A DNA stretch of 64,000 bases. It comes from Actinomycetes bacterium. GTDB taxonomy: Bacteria; Actinomycetota; Acidimicrobiia; Acidimicrobiales; RAAP-2. A program made the translations under genes and the position numbers. Positions 46,516-54,764 of the stretch are shown here, piece by piece. Within the stretch, counting starts at the first letter, position 1; each line of letters begins with the position of its first letter. The DNA lies in assembly GCA_021846325.1 (NCBI GenBank), contig JAJZBX010000001.1, positions 207,879 to 271,878 on the forward strand. The letters run 5' to 3'. The notes below the pieces were generated by a model, which saw only the letters and a program-made list of their open reading frames with translations, did not search any database and was not told the DNA's origin.

Positions 46516-47124
46516 ATCGCAACAGGACCTGGAGACCATCGCGTCAACGAGCGGATACGGGTAGAAACCGTTCGTCTCATCGACAACGAGGGCAATCAAC
46601 GAGGCGTGATGTCAAGTCGCGATGCTTTGGCGCTCGCGCGAAGTTTGGACTTAGATCTGGTGGAAATTGCACCGACCGCGAATCCACCCGTTTGCCGAAT
46701 CATGGACTACGGGAAGTTCAAGTTCGACGAAGCGCAAAAGGCGAAGGAGTCGCGTCGCAAGACGACCAACGTTGGCGTCAAGGAAATGAAGTATCGGCCG
46801 AAGATCGGTCCGGGTGACTTTGATACCAAGACGCGGCTCGTTGAGAAGTTTCTCTCCGATGGTCACAAGGTAAAAATCACGATCATGTTCCGGGGCCGCG
46901 AGTCGGCTCACCCGGAACTGGGCCGCAAAATCCTGGACCGAATAGTGGAGCGAGTTGGCGAACTGGCTCGAGTCGAGTCGGCGCCAAAGATTGACGGGCG
47001 GAACATGATCATGGTGCTGGGTCCCGAAAAGCGCGCCAAGAGCAAAAGTGGTGACGTCGCGAAGTCCGCGGCGTCGATGGATGGGTCCGGTGACCCGTCT
47101 CGGGGATCAACGGAGGAGAGTTGA
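46516..47124 (+). CDS. infC: Translation initiation factor IF-3, ATC start
   Basis: IF-3 checks the start codon and keeps 30S subunits free. The conserved protein begins near DHRVNERIRV and includes LDLVEIAPTANPPVCRIMDYGKF, the linker KAKESRRKTT and KEMKYRPKIGPGDFDTK. The frame is open upstream, but the only well-placed start is ATC 46516, 6 nt after the GGAG of AAGGAGAGG, giving 202 residues. Rare starts are a hallmark of infC (AUU in E. coli), where IF-3 rejects its own start codon and so regulates itself. Upstream ATG or GTG codons lie before the hairpin and have no ribosome binding site. The tail is Ser/Gly-rich. Confidence 0.88.
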   Translation: MATGPGDHRVNERIRVETVRLIDNEGNQRGVMSSRDALALARSLDLDLVEIAPTANPPVCRIMDYGKFKFDEAQKAKESRRKTTNVGVKEMKYRPKIGPGDFDTKTRLVEKFLSDGHKVKITIMFRGRESAHPELGRKILDRIVERVGELARVESAPKIDGRNMIMVLGPEKRAKSKSGDVAKSAASMDGSGDPSRGSTEES

Positions 47125-47125
47125 A

Positions 47126-47320
47126 ATGCCAAAGATGAAGACCGACAGTGGCGCGAAGAAGCGAATCAAGATCACCGGTAGCGGTAAGTTGCGTCGACGC
47201 AAGGCGTTCCGGGGCCACATCATGGAAAAGAAGAGTTCGGTACGCGCGCGCCGACTCGGACGCGAAACGGACATGTCGCCCGGAATTCAGAAGAACGTAA
47301 AGAAGATGTTGGGCCTCTAG
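47126..47320 (+). CDS. rpmI: Ribosomal protein bL35
   Basis: The 64-residue basic protein starts MPKMKTDSGAKKRIKITGSGK and has the family pattern through MSPGIQKNVKKMLGL. It is part of the 50S subunit. The start is clear: GGAGGAG lies upstream and the gene begins one base after the infC stop. Confidence 0.96.
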   Translation: MPKMKTDSGAKKRIKITGSGKLRRRKAFRGHIMEKKSSVRARRLGRETDMSPGIQKNVKKMLGL

Positions 47321-47343
47321 GGAACGAGTGAGGAGACACTGAT

Positions 47344-47703
47344 ATGGCACGAGTCAAGCGGGCGGTTAACGCCAAAAAGCATCACAAGGCGATTCTGGAG
47401 CAGGCGAAGGGTTACTACGGTGACCGAAGCCGCACCTTTCGCGCAGCGAACCAGGCGGTCCAACACTCGGGCGTGTACGCCTTCCGCGATCGCCGCGCAC
47501 GCAAGGGCGAGTTTCGCAAGCTCTGGATCCAACGGATCAATGCGGGCACCCGTCAACACGGCGTGAGCTACAGCCGATTCATTGCCGGGCTCAATGCCGC
47601 CGGCATCGAGGTCGACCGTCGAGTGCTGGCTGACCTCGCCGTGAATGACGAGGCCGCCTTCGGAGCTCTGGTTACCCAGGCGTCGGCGGCGCTGGTTAAG
47701 TAG
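47344..47703 (+). CDS. rplT: Ribosomal protein bL20
   Basis: The 119-residue basic protein shows [25 protein letters not shown], the helical repeat [14 protein letters not shown] and the C-terminal [17 protein letters not shown]20 binds 23S rRNA early in assembly and in several bacteria represses its own operon. GAGGAGA lies ahead of ATG 47344. Confidence 0.97.
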   Translation: MARVKRAVNAKKHHKAILEQAKGYYGDRSRTFRAANQAVQHSGVYAFRDRRARKGEFRKLWIQRINAGTRQHGVSYSRFIAGLNAAGIEVDRRVLADLAVNDEAAFGALVTQASAALVK

Positions 47704-47709
47704 GTTGCC

Positions 47710-48543
47710 CTGCTAGAAACACTCAGTTCGACACACCAGCGCGTCCGGCGTCTTCGTCGGTTGGTATTGAAGCGGTCGTTGCGGTGGCGTGAACGGATCT
47801 GCGTCCTTGAGGGCCCCGATCTGATACGCGCCGCGCTCGACCGCGGCGTCGAATTTGAGGCCATCTACGTCGATCGTGCTTCGTTGGAGCATCCGGACGC
47901 GATCGGCATCGTGGAGCGAGCGAGCCGGCACGGTGTTCGGTGTTTCGCACTGGAGGCAGCGGTGATGGCGAAGGTCGCGGACGCCCAGACGCCGCAACCC
48001 GTCATGGCGACAGTGCGATTCGAGTCGCCACCGGTGAGCGACATCGCGCTGGGCGCCTTGACGTTCGTGTTGCATGATCTTCGTGACCCGGGCAACGTGG
48101 GCACCATCATCCGCTCGGCGCACGCGGCCGGTGCCAGTGCCGTCGTGTTGACGGGTCAGAGCGTTGACCCCTTCAATCCGAAGACCCTGCGCTCGACCGC
48201 GGGTTCGGTGTTTCACACGGTCGTGAGCGTGGCCGACTTCGACGAGACGCTGACCCACTTCGAGTCGTTGGGTGCCACAACCTGGGCGACAGTCGTGCAC
48301 GGTGGTACCACGCTGTTGCAGTGTGACCTGTCGGGCCCATCGGTGGTCGTGATTGGCAACGAGGCCCACGGTCTCGACAGTGCCGCGATCGAACGATGCT
48401 CGGCCCGACTCAGCATCGCGATGGAAGACTCCATCGAGTCATTGAACGCGGGCGTGGCGGCATCACTCATCGCCTTCGTGGCGCGTTGGCAGGCGCGAGG
48501 AGAGATAGCGTCACCGATCCGTTCTAGCCTGGGTACCGTATGA
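47710..48543 (+). CDS. SpoU/TrmH-family rRNA 2'-O-methyltransferase
   Basis: The product has a substrate-binding N-terminal domain (RVRRLRRLVLKRSLRWRE, CVLEGPDLIRAAL) and the knotted SPOUT domain with LHDLRDPGNVGTIIRSAHAAGA, VVIGNEAHGLD and MEDSIESLNAGVAASLIA, the three SpoU motifs that bind S-adenosylmethionine. Many such proteins act on 23S rRNA; the position is unknown. The family's N-terminal sequence (ETLSSTHQRVRR) continues upstream of the first ordinary start, TTG 47761, and stays in frame back to the rplT stop, so a non-standard start such as CTG 47710 is likely. The alternative is a shortened protein from TTG 47761. Confidence 0.85.
   Translation: MLETLSSTHQRVRRLRRLVLKRSLRWRERICVLEGPDLIRAALDRGVEFEAIYVDRASLEHPDAIGIVERASRHGVRCFALEAAVMAKVADAQTPQPVMATVRFESPPVSDIALGALTFVLHDLRDPGNVGTIIRSAHAAGASAVVLTGQSVDPFNPKTLRSTAGSVFHTVVSVADFDETLTHFESLGATTWATVVHGGTTLLQCDLSGPSVVVIGNEAHGLDSAAIERCSARLSIAMEDSIESLNAGVAASLIAFVARWQARGEIASPIRSSLGTV
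48525..48530 (+). promoter_or_regulatory. Possible -10 element TAGCCT of pheS
   Basis: TAGCCT lies 9 nt before ATG 48540, predicting a leader of about 2-3 nt. It sits inside the end of the methyltransferase gene. Confidence 0.4.
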
Positions 48544-49637
48544 GCCACGACGACGAGAGTGCACCATCGAGCCATGTGGCGGACCAGATTGCGGGTCACG
48601 TGGCCGACGCTCTGGCGGCCGTCGCCGCCTTGACCTCGATGCAGGACCTTGACGAACGCGGCGGTGCCATTGTCGGCAAGCGGTCGGCGCTAGCGGTGAT
48701 GCAACGATCGCTCGCGGGGCTCAGCCCCGACCAGCGGCGAGACGTTGGGGCGCGTCTGCAAGAGGCGCGGCGCGTCGTGGAGGAAGCGGTGGCGTCGCGT
48801 CGCGCCGAACTCCTGGCCAGCGCGCGAACCCAAAGACTCGAAGCGGATCGCTTAGAACTCGGTGACGTCGTGGTGCAGCGTCGGCCGTGGCCCCTGACTG
48901 ACGGCCACGCGGGCCTCGTCTCGACGACGCAAGCGCAACTCGAAGACGTGTTCGTGGCGATGGGCTACGAGGTGGCCGATGGCCCGCAGGTCGAGAGCGA
49001 CTGGTACAACTTCGAAGCGCTCAATATTCCACCGGCTCACCCTGCTCGAGGCATGTGGGATACCTTCTACGTCGGTCTCGGCGACCCCGAAACCGTGGTG
49101 TTACGCACGCACACCTCACCTACCCAAGTGCACCTGATGGAATCAGCCGTGGCCACCGGCACGTTACCGATCCACGCCGTTGCACCGGGTCGATGCTTTC
49201 GGCGCGACACGCCCGACGCACGGCACCTCGCGGTCTTTCACCAAATCGAAGGACTGGTCGTCGATCGGGGAATCACGTTCGCCGACCTCGCCGGAACGAT
49301 CGAGACCTTTACCCGTGCGTACTTCGGCGCCGATATTGACTCGAGACTTCGCCCTTCCTATTTTCCGTTCACTGAACCCTCGGCCGAATTTGAGATCACC
49401 TGCACCATCTGCCGCGGGGAGGGTTGTCGGACCTGTTCGCACACTGGCTGGATCGAGTTGGGCGGCTGCGGAATGCTTGATCCCGCGGTCTTCGACTCGG
49501 TTGGAATCGACGCCGAGGAGTGGAGTGGTTTCGCCTTTGGCTTCGGCATCGACCGTTGCGCACAGATGAAGGTTGGGTTGTCCGACATGCGGGCACTCAT
49601 CGAAAATGACGTTCGATTTCTGGATCAGTTCGCGTGA
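48540..49637 (+). CDS. pheS: Phenylalanyl-tRNA synthetase alpha chain
   Basis: This class II synthetase subunit holds the catalytic site. The 365-residue protein has an N-terminal coiled-coil tRNA-binding arm (residues 10-95), motif 1 region (VFVAMGYEVADGPQVESDWYNF in pieces), LRTHTSPTQ, motif 2 (PGRCFRRDTPDARH) with FHQIEGL, and motif 3 (GFGIDRCAQMK). A four-Cys knuckle CTICRGEGCRTC is inserted before motif 3. Overlaps pheT by GTGA and the methyltransferase stop by four bases. Confidence 0.97.
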   Translation: MSHDDESAPSSHVADQIAGHVADALAAVAALTSMQDLDERGGAIVGKRSALAVMQRSLAGLSPDQRRDVGARLQEARRVVEEAVASRRAELLASARTQRLEADRLELGDVVVQRRPWPLTDGHAGLVSTTQAQLEDVFVAMGYEVADGPQVESDWYNFEALNIPPAHPARGMWDTFYVGLGDPETVVLRTHTSPTQVHLMESAVATGTLPIHAVAPGRCFRRDTPDARHLAVFHQIEGLVVDRGITFADLAGTIETFTRAYFGADIDSRLRPSYFPFTEPSAEFEITCTICRGEGCRTCSHTGWIELGGCGMLDPAVFDSVGIDAEEWSGFAFGFGIDRCAQMKVGLSDMRALIENDVRFLDQFA

Positions 49638-52111
49638 AGGTTCCTCTCTCGTGGTTGCGCGAATTCGTGGACTTGCCCGAGACCGTCGACGAGATTCGAG
49701 AGACCATGGACGACCTTGGTCTCGTGGTCGAAGGTGTCGAGCGGGTCGGCGAGGGACTCAACGACGTCGTGGTCGTCAGGGTTGACGAGATCCACGCGAT
49801 ACCCGGCGCCGATCGAATTCGGCGTGTCGTCGTCGATACGGGCGCCGGCCCACTCGAAATTGTCTGCGGGGCGTGGAACTTTGGCGTCGGCGATCACGTC
49901 CCTCTGGCGCCGGTGGGTGCCGTGCTGCCGGGAGGTTTCGAAATCGCACGCCGCGCCATGCGCGGCGTGGTGAGCAACGGAATGCTGTGCTCAGCGCGTG
50001 AGCTTCGACTCAGTGACGACCACGAGGGCCTGATGGTGCTCGATGAGTTGATTGCGCCACGCGCGGGTGAGCCGCTGCTCGAGGCGCTGGGCATGGTGGC
50101 CGACGTCGTGTTCGACGTGTCAATCGAGGGAAATCGTCCGGACGCGTGGTCGATCCTCGGCGTGGCGCGTGATCTCGCCGCTCGTTTCGGGCGTACGGTT
50201 CGCGCTCCCGAGGTTGCGAGCCCGTCGCCGGGCGTACGTTCGGACTCCGTCGCGGGTGCCGCCGTTGACGCACCCGATCTCTGCGGGCGCCTGACCGTAT
50301 CGGTGCTACGCAATGTTCGTGTCGCCCCTTCACCCGCGTGGGTGGCGCAGCGCCTCCAGCGCGCTGGCATGCGATCGATCTCCAACGTGGTTGACGCATC
50401 GAACATCGTCATGTTGGAGTTGGGCCAACCCACGCACCCCTACGACGCGATGCAGGTCGCCGGCGGGGTGATTCGAGTACGGCGCGCCCGACTCGGTGAA
50501 AGCCTCGAGACCCTCGACGGGGTGGTGCGCGCGCTGGCGCAGCCCGGTCGGGGCCTCGGTGATTCCGGTGACGACCTCGTCATCGTGGACGGCGACGATG
50601 TCGTACTCGGACTGGCGGGCATCATGGGTGGTGCCACGAGCGAGATCAGCGCTGCTACGACGGAGGTCCTGCTCGAGGCCGCGTACTTCGATCCGATGGC
50701 GATTGCGCGATCGTCGAAGCGCCACGGACTGCGCACTGAGGCGTCCGCGAGATTCGAACGCGGCGTCGATCCCGAATTGGCCCTGCACGCGGTGGGTCGC
50801 TTGGTCGCCGTGCTTCGCGAGAGCGTGCCGGACTTGGAGTGGCTCGATGAACCACTGGACGTTCGCGGCGAGATTCCGACGCCGTCGACGGTTCGTTTGG
50901 ACGTGCACGACGTGTCGCGCAGCCTCGGGGTATCGCTTCCCCTCGACGAGGTGGTAACGCATCTCGAGGCACTGGGCTTTCTCACGTCGCCCGCGGGCGA
51001 CGAAGGACTCAACATCGTTGCCCCGTCGTCGCGTCCCGACGTGCGCACCGGGGTGGCCGGGCGAGCTGACGTCATCGAAGAGATCGCCCGGTTGCACAGT
51101 TACCGGCGTCTGCCACGTCGCACGCCGTCGTGGCCCGCACCGGGAACGTTGAATGGCCGACAACGTCTTCGGCGTCTGCTTCGCGGCGTGATTGTCGAGG
51201 CCGGCGTCAACGAGGCGTGGACGCCCACGTTGGTGAGCGTGCGTACCTTTGACCTGACCCATGAGGGTGGGACTCGGATCACGGTCACCAATCCACTGGC
51301 CGCTGATGAGTCGGTACTGCGGCCGACGATGCTCACGGGCCTCGTAGCGGCGTGGGGGGAGAACGTCGATCGCGGCTTTGTCGACGTACGCCTAGGTGAG
51401 CTGGGAACGGTATTCACGCACCCCGAGGACACCGCATCGCCCCGAGTAACCCGCGGCGGTGCTGGTGGACGGGCCACGCTCGCCCTGCCGCAAGAGGGTG
51501 AACACCTGACGGTCGTGTTGGGCCATCGAGATGACGACGCGATCAGCGCCGTCGCGTTGTGGGCGCGAATCGCGACCAGGCTTGACCTCGACGACGTCGT
51601 GGTGCGTTCATCAACGGATCTCGGCCCGGGAATCCATCCCACTCGCGGCGCCGTGCTTAGGGATCGAACCTCCGGCACGTGCGTGGGGATCGTTGGCGAG
51701 GTTGACCCGGAGCTGATTGTCTTGGTCGCTGGTCAGTCGAACCGTCGTCTCGGGGTGGTGGACCTTGACCTGGATGCGCTGGTCGGCCTCATCGCCGGCG
51801 AGCAGACCACGCGACGTGCGGCGCTGCCGAGCCGATTCCCGAGTGCCGTCCTCGATCTCGCCTTCGTTACGCCGGACGAGGTTCACGCCGAGGATCTTCG
51901 CTTTACGTTGAGGTCGGTCTCGCCGTTGGTCGAGGACATCACGCTGTTCGACGCCTACCGCGGCTCGACGGTGGCCCCCAACACGCGCAGCCTCGCCTTC
52001 GCCGTGCGCCTGAGCTCGCCCGATCACACGCTCGGCGAAGCCGACGTGGCCTCGGTGCGTCAGCTACTCATTAACGCGGCGAGGACGTCGGGCGCCGTCT
52101 TGCGCTCGTGA
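49634..52111 (+). CDS. pheT: Phenylalanyl-tRNA synthetase beta chain
   Basis: The 825-residue subunit has the expected order: the N-terminal MKVPLSWLREFVDLP, an EMAP/OB-fold tRNA-binding domain (residues about 40-150), the B3/B4 editing domain (NVVDASNIVMLELGQPTHPYDA, GIMGGATSEIS), the B5 domain, the catalytic-like core (EEIARLHSYRRLP, TNPLAADESVLRPTML) and the C-terminal anticodon-binding domain (FPSAVLDLAFV, FDAYRG). GTG start within pheS. Confidence 0.97.
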   Translation: MKVPLSWLREFVDLPETVDEIRETMDDLGLVVEGVERVGEGLNDVVVVRVDEIHAIPGADRIRRVVVDTGAGPLEIVCGAWNFGVGDHVPLAPVGAVLPGGFEIARRAMRGVVSNGMLCSARELRLSDDHEGLMVLDELIAPRAGEPLLEALGMVADVVFDVSIEGNRPDAWSILGVARDLAARFGRTVRAPEVASPSPGVRSDSVAGAAVDAPDLCGRLTVSVLRNVRVAPSPAWVAQRLQRAGMRSISNVVDASNIVMLELGQPTHPYDAMQVAGGVIRVRRARLGESLETLDGVVRALAQPGRGLGDSGDDLVIVDGDDVVLGLAGIMGGATSEISAATTEVLLEAAYFDPMAIARSSKRHGLRTEASARFERGVDPELALHAVGRLVAVLRESVPDLEWLDEPLDVRGEIPTPSTVRLDVHDVSRSLGVSLPLDEVVTHLEALGFLTSPAGDEGLNIVAPSSRPDVRTGVAGRADVIEEIARLHSYRRLPRRTPSWPAPGTLNGRQRLRRLLRGVIVEAGVNEAWTPTLVSVRTFDLTHEGGTRITVTNPLAADESVLRPTMLTGLVAAWGENVDRGFVDVRLGELGTVFTHPEDTASPRVTRGGAGGRATLALPQEGEHLTVVLGHRDDDAISAVALWARIATRLDLDDVVVRSSTDLGPGIHPTRGAVLRDRTSGTCVGIVGEVDPELIVLVAGQSNRRLGVVDLDLDALVGLIAGEQTTRRAALPSRFPSAVLDLAFVTPDEVHAEDLRFTLRSVSPLVEDITLFDAYRGSTVAPNTRSLAFAVRLSSPDHTLGEADVASVRQLLINAARTSGAVLRS

Positions 52112-52836
52112 GTTCGAGTTCGATTGACGCGGGCCCTGACGTAACGTTCGCGCCCGACCTCGGTCGTGGTCGGCACTTCAGCGCTTCGCGGCGCGTGCGG
52201 CTCAGCGACTGCGGACCCAACGGGCTCTTGCGCCCCGACGGCCTAGCGCGCTACCTCCAAGACGTGGCGACCGACGACTGGGATGACACCGGTCTGGTGG
52301 CGGACGAGACGTGGCTCGCGCGGCGCACGTCGTGGCGACTCGTCGGCCCGACGGTGCCGAGCCTCGGCGAGTCGGTGACCCTGACCACGTGGTGTAGTGG
52401 ATCGGGGGCCGCGTGGGCCGAACGACGCACCGACGTCGCCATTGGTGGGTCAGTCGTGATCGAGGCGTCAGCGCTCTGGGTTCCGGTGGGTCCGGCGGGT
52501 CGCCCCGTACGGGTCGGCTCGAGTTTCTTCGAGGTGTACGGCGAGGGGGCCCGTCGGCGCGTGTCGGGCCGGGTGCCGACGTTGACGCCGCCGGCCCACG
52601 CCACGAGGCGACCGTGGCCACTTCGCCAAACGGATTTGGACATTGTGGGTCACGTGAACAACGCGGCGCTGTGGGCTCCGCTGGCGGAGATCGACACTGG
52701 AACTGTCACTGGCGCTAGCGTGATCTACCACGGCGCGGTGCAGGGAGCTGACCACGTTGAATTAGTTGCTCACGCCAACCACTGGTGGCTAACCGTGGAG
52801 AATCTCGTCCGCGTCGCTGGCGAGTTCTTCACGTGA
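52108..52836 (+). CDS. Acyl-ACP thioesterase-like protein
   Basis: The 242-residue product has two hot-dog-like halves. The first begins RVRLSDCGPNGLLRPDGLARYLQDVATD, like bacterial and plant FatA/FatB thioesterases; the second has DLDIVGHVNNAALWAPL with the substrate-binding Asn pair. It probably frees fatty acids from acyl carrier protein or hydrolyses another acyl thioester. The GTG overlaps the pheT stop; the metabolic link to pheST is unclear. Its last 48 bases overlap the 3' end of the convergent transporter gene. Confidence 0.8.
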   Translation: MSSSSIDAGPDVTFAPDLGRGRHFSASRRVRLSDCGPNGLLRPDGLARYLQDVATDDWDDTGLVADETWLARRTSWRLVGPTVPSLGESVTLTTWCSGSGAAWAERRTDVAIGGSVVIEASALWVPVGPAGRPVRVGSSFFEVYGEGARRRVSGRVPTLTPPAHATRRPWPLRQTDLDIVGHVNNAALWAPLAEIDTGTVTGASVIYHGAVQGADHVELVAHANHWWLTVENLVRVAGEFFT

Positions 52837-53688
52837 CGATGCGGTGCGGCTGGTAGCGATCACGCTACCCACCAGCACCAGCGGAAAGCCGACCGCGATG
52901 CCCAAGGTCAGCGGCTCGCGCAAGAAAATGATGCCGAGCACCACGGCGATGGCGGTGTTGACGTACGTGACGACCACGCTGCGCGTGGAACCAACTTCCT
53001 TGACCAGTTCGAAAAAGACGAGGAATGCGCCCGCGGTGCACACGAGGGACAGCACGGCGATGGACGCGAACGTTTCGTGATCAACGTGACGCGGCCAGTG
53101 CGCGAGGCTCCACGGTACCCAGGCCAGGGCGACGAGACTCGTAGCGCCGGTAACGACCGCGATGCCGGGAACGTGCGGTAGTTTGGTCGCCAAGACGATT
53201 GGACCGACGGTGTAGCCCACCGCAATGATGAACATGAGTCCGATCCATTGGATGGCGCCGCCGCGGATGCCGAGGCCGACGAGCAGCGCGACGCCGACCG
53301 CGCCAACGCCGAGGCCCCAGAGTCGGCGCCGGGTGATGTGCTCCTCGGTGCGTCGCAGACGCTGGGCGACGACCGAAAAGAGGGGCACGGCGCAGATGAG
53401 CAGACTGGTCAGGGAACTGGTGATGTGTTGTTCGGCGGTGGCCATGAGGTACCAGGGCACCCCAAACTCCACGAAGGCGAAGACGGCAATCCAACCCGCG
53501 TGACGCACGATGGTGCGCAGGTGGCCCCGTACTACGACGAGGGGCAACAGCAGCACGGCGGCGGGAGCAGTGCGCCCGAGCACCAAGACGCCGGGGTCCA
53601 GCTGGCGTACCGCGACCCGGATCAGGAGATACGGAATCCCCCAGATAATCGCCATGAGCGAGAACAGGAGCCAACCGCGTCGAGACAC
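52789..53688 (-). CDS. EamA/DMT-family transporter
   Basis: The 299-residue protein has ten hydrophobic helices arranged as two EamA repeats, each ending with a basic loop. The first begins LLFSLMAIIWGIPYLLIRVAV, the second IGLMFIIAVGYTVGPIV. Members export amino acids or other metabolites; the substrate is unknown. It is divergent from the arginine genes, so a link to arginine is possible but unproven. The C-terminal 16 codons overlap the thioesterase gene tail-to-tail. Confidence 0.87.
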   Translation of the reverse strand: MSRRGWLLFSLMAIIWGIPYLLIRVAVRQLDPGVLVLGRTAPAAVLLLPLVVVRGHLRTIVRHAGWIAVFAFVEFGVPWYLMATAEQHITSSLTSLLICAVPLFSVVAQRLRRTEEHITRRRLWGLGVGAVGVALLVGLGIRGGAIQWIGLMFIIAVGYTVGPIVLATKLPHVPGIAVVTGATSLVALAWVPWSLAHWPRHVDHETFASIAVLSLVCTAGAFLVFFELVKEVGSTRSVVVTYVNTAIAVVLGIIFLREPLTLGIAVGFPLVLVGSVIATSRTASSREELASDADEILHG

Positions 53689-53694
53689 GTAGCC

Positions 53695-53700
53695 AGATTA
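53695..53700 (-). promoter_or_regulatory. -10 element TAATCT of the EamA transporter (leaderless)
   Basis: On the - strand TAATCT, then GGCTAC (6 nt), then GTG 53688. It is back-to-back with the argC promoter. Confidence 0.6.
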
Positions 53701-53716
53701 GTGGCGATGCGACGAA

Positions 53717-53753
53717 TTGCATCTTTACTCTTGCTCATGCATAAAATGTCATG
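53717..53753 (+). promoter_or_regulatory. argC promoter (leaderless) with an ARG-box-like palindrome
   Basis: TTGCAT (53717-53722), 19 nt, TAAAAT (53742-53747), then GTCATG (6 nt) and ATG 53754 form a promoter with a leaderless start. CATGCATAAAATGTCATG (53736-53753) is an imperfect palindrome whose left half TGCAT resembles actinobacterial ARG boxes. It covers the -10 and the transcript start, an ideal place for repression by ArgR, which is encoded four genes downstream. The AT-rich patch stands out from its surroundings. Confidence 0.6.
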
Positions 53754-54764
53754 ATGCGAGTTGGTCTAGTTGGAGCGTCGGGGTACGCCGGTTCTGAGCT
53801 GCTACGGCTGTGCTTGAGCCACGATGACCTCGACGTGGTGATCGCCACCGGTGAGTCGAGCGCGGGACGCCTCGTCGCCAGTCACGTGCCGGCGCTGGCG
53901 GCCGTGGCACCCGAGATGGTCTTCGCGCCGACCGAGTCCATCTTCCTCGAACGCCTCGACGTGGTGTTTCTCGCCCTACCGCACGGACAAAGTCAGCGCC
54001 TGGTTCCGCGGCTCTTGGATCAGGGCACGACGGTCGTGGACCTCGGTGCAGACTTCCGATTGAAGAGTCCCGACGAGTACGAGCAGTGGTACGGCCACGT
54101 CCACGAACAGCCGGCGTTGCTCGCCCGCGCGGTCTACGGACTCGTGGAGCGTCACCGGTCCGAGCTGGTCGGCGCGCAACTGATCGCCGTGCCGGGTTGT
54201 TATCCGACGGCGACGTCCCTGGCGTTAGGGCCATTCATCGACGCCGGTGTCGTTGAGCGTCGTGGCATCATCGTGAACGCACTGAGTGGTGCGTCGGGCG
54301 CCGGCCGGGCGCCGAGCGACCGACTTCATTTCGCACGCCTCTCATCGAACGCCGAAGCGTACGGACTGCTCACGCACCGTCACACGCCCGAGATGCAACA
54401 GGAGTTGGGCAGCGAGCTTCTCTTTACGCCGCACCTCGTGCCGGCGAGTCGAGGCATGATCGTGACGGCGTACGCTCCCGTCGTCGGCTCTCGGCACTTC
54501 GAGCCGCTGAACATCTTGCGCGACGCCTACGCGACCGACCCATTCGTGGTGGTCATCGAGGAACCGCCGACGTTGAAGGACGCCGTGGGCAGCAACCTCT
54601 GTTTCGTATCGGCGAGACTCGACGAGCGCACGGGCTGGCTCATCGCTATGAGTTCAATCGACAATCTGCTGAAGGGGGCGGCCGGTCAGGCAGTGCAGGC
54701 GTGGAATGTGGCGACGGGCCGTGACGAGGTGCGCGGACTCGCGCGCAGCGGTATCACGCCGTGA
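53754..54764 (+). CDS. argC: N-acetyl-gamma-glutamyl-phosphate reductase
   Basis: ArgC reduces N-acetylglutamyl phosphate to the semialdehyde using NADPH. The 336-residue protein has GASGYAGSELLRL, LPHGQSQ, DLGADFRL, the catalytic Cys in PGCYPTATSLAL, SGAGRAP and the catalytic His in HRHTPEM. ATG 53754 fits the promoter spacing; ATG 53751 is immediately upstream in frame. Confidence 0.96.
   Translation: MRVGLVGASGYAGSELLRLCLSHDDLDVVIATGESSAGRLVASHVPALAAVAPEMVFAPTESIFLERLDVVFLALPHGQSQRLVPRLLDQGTTVVDLGADFRLKSPDEYEQWYGHVHEQPALLARAVYGLVERHRSELVGAQLIAVPGCYPTATSLALGPFIDAGVVERRGIIVNALSGASGAGRAPSDRLHFARLSSNAEAYGLLTHRHTPEMQQELGSELLFTPHLVPASRGMIVTAYAPVVGSRHFEPLNILRDAYATDPFVVVIEEPPTLKDAVGSNLCFVSARLDERTGWLIAMSSIDNLLKGAAGQAVQAWNVATGRDEVRGLARSGITP

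Noticed and set aside
50330..51262. 310-codon ORF antisense to pheT
   Set aside because: Shadow frame; pheT carries all its domains across this region.
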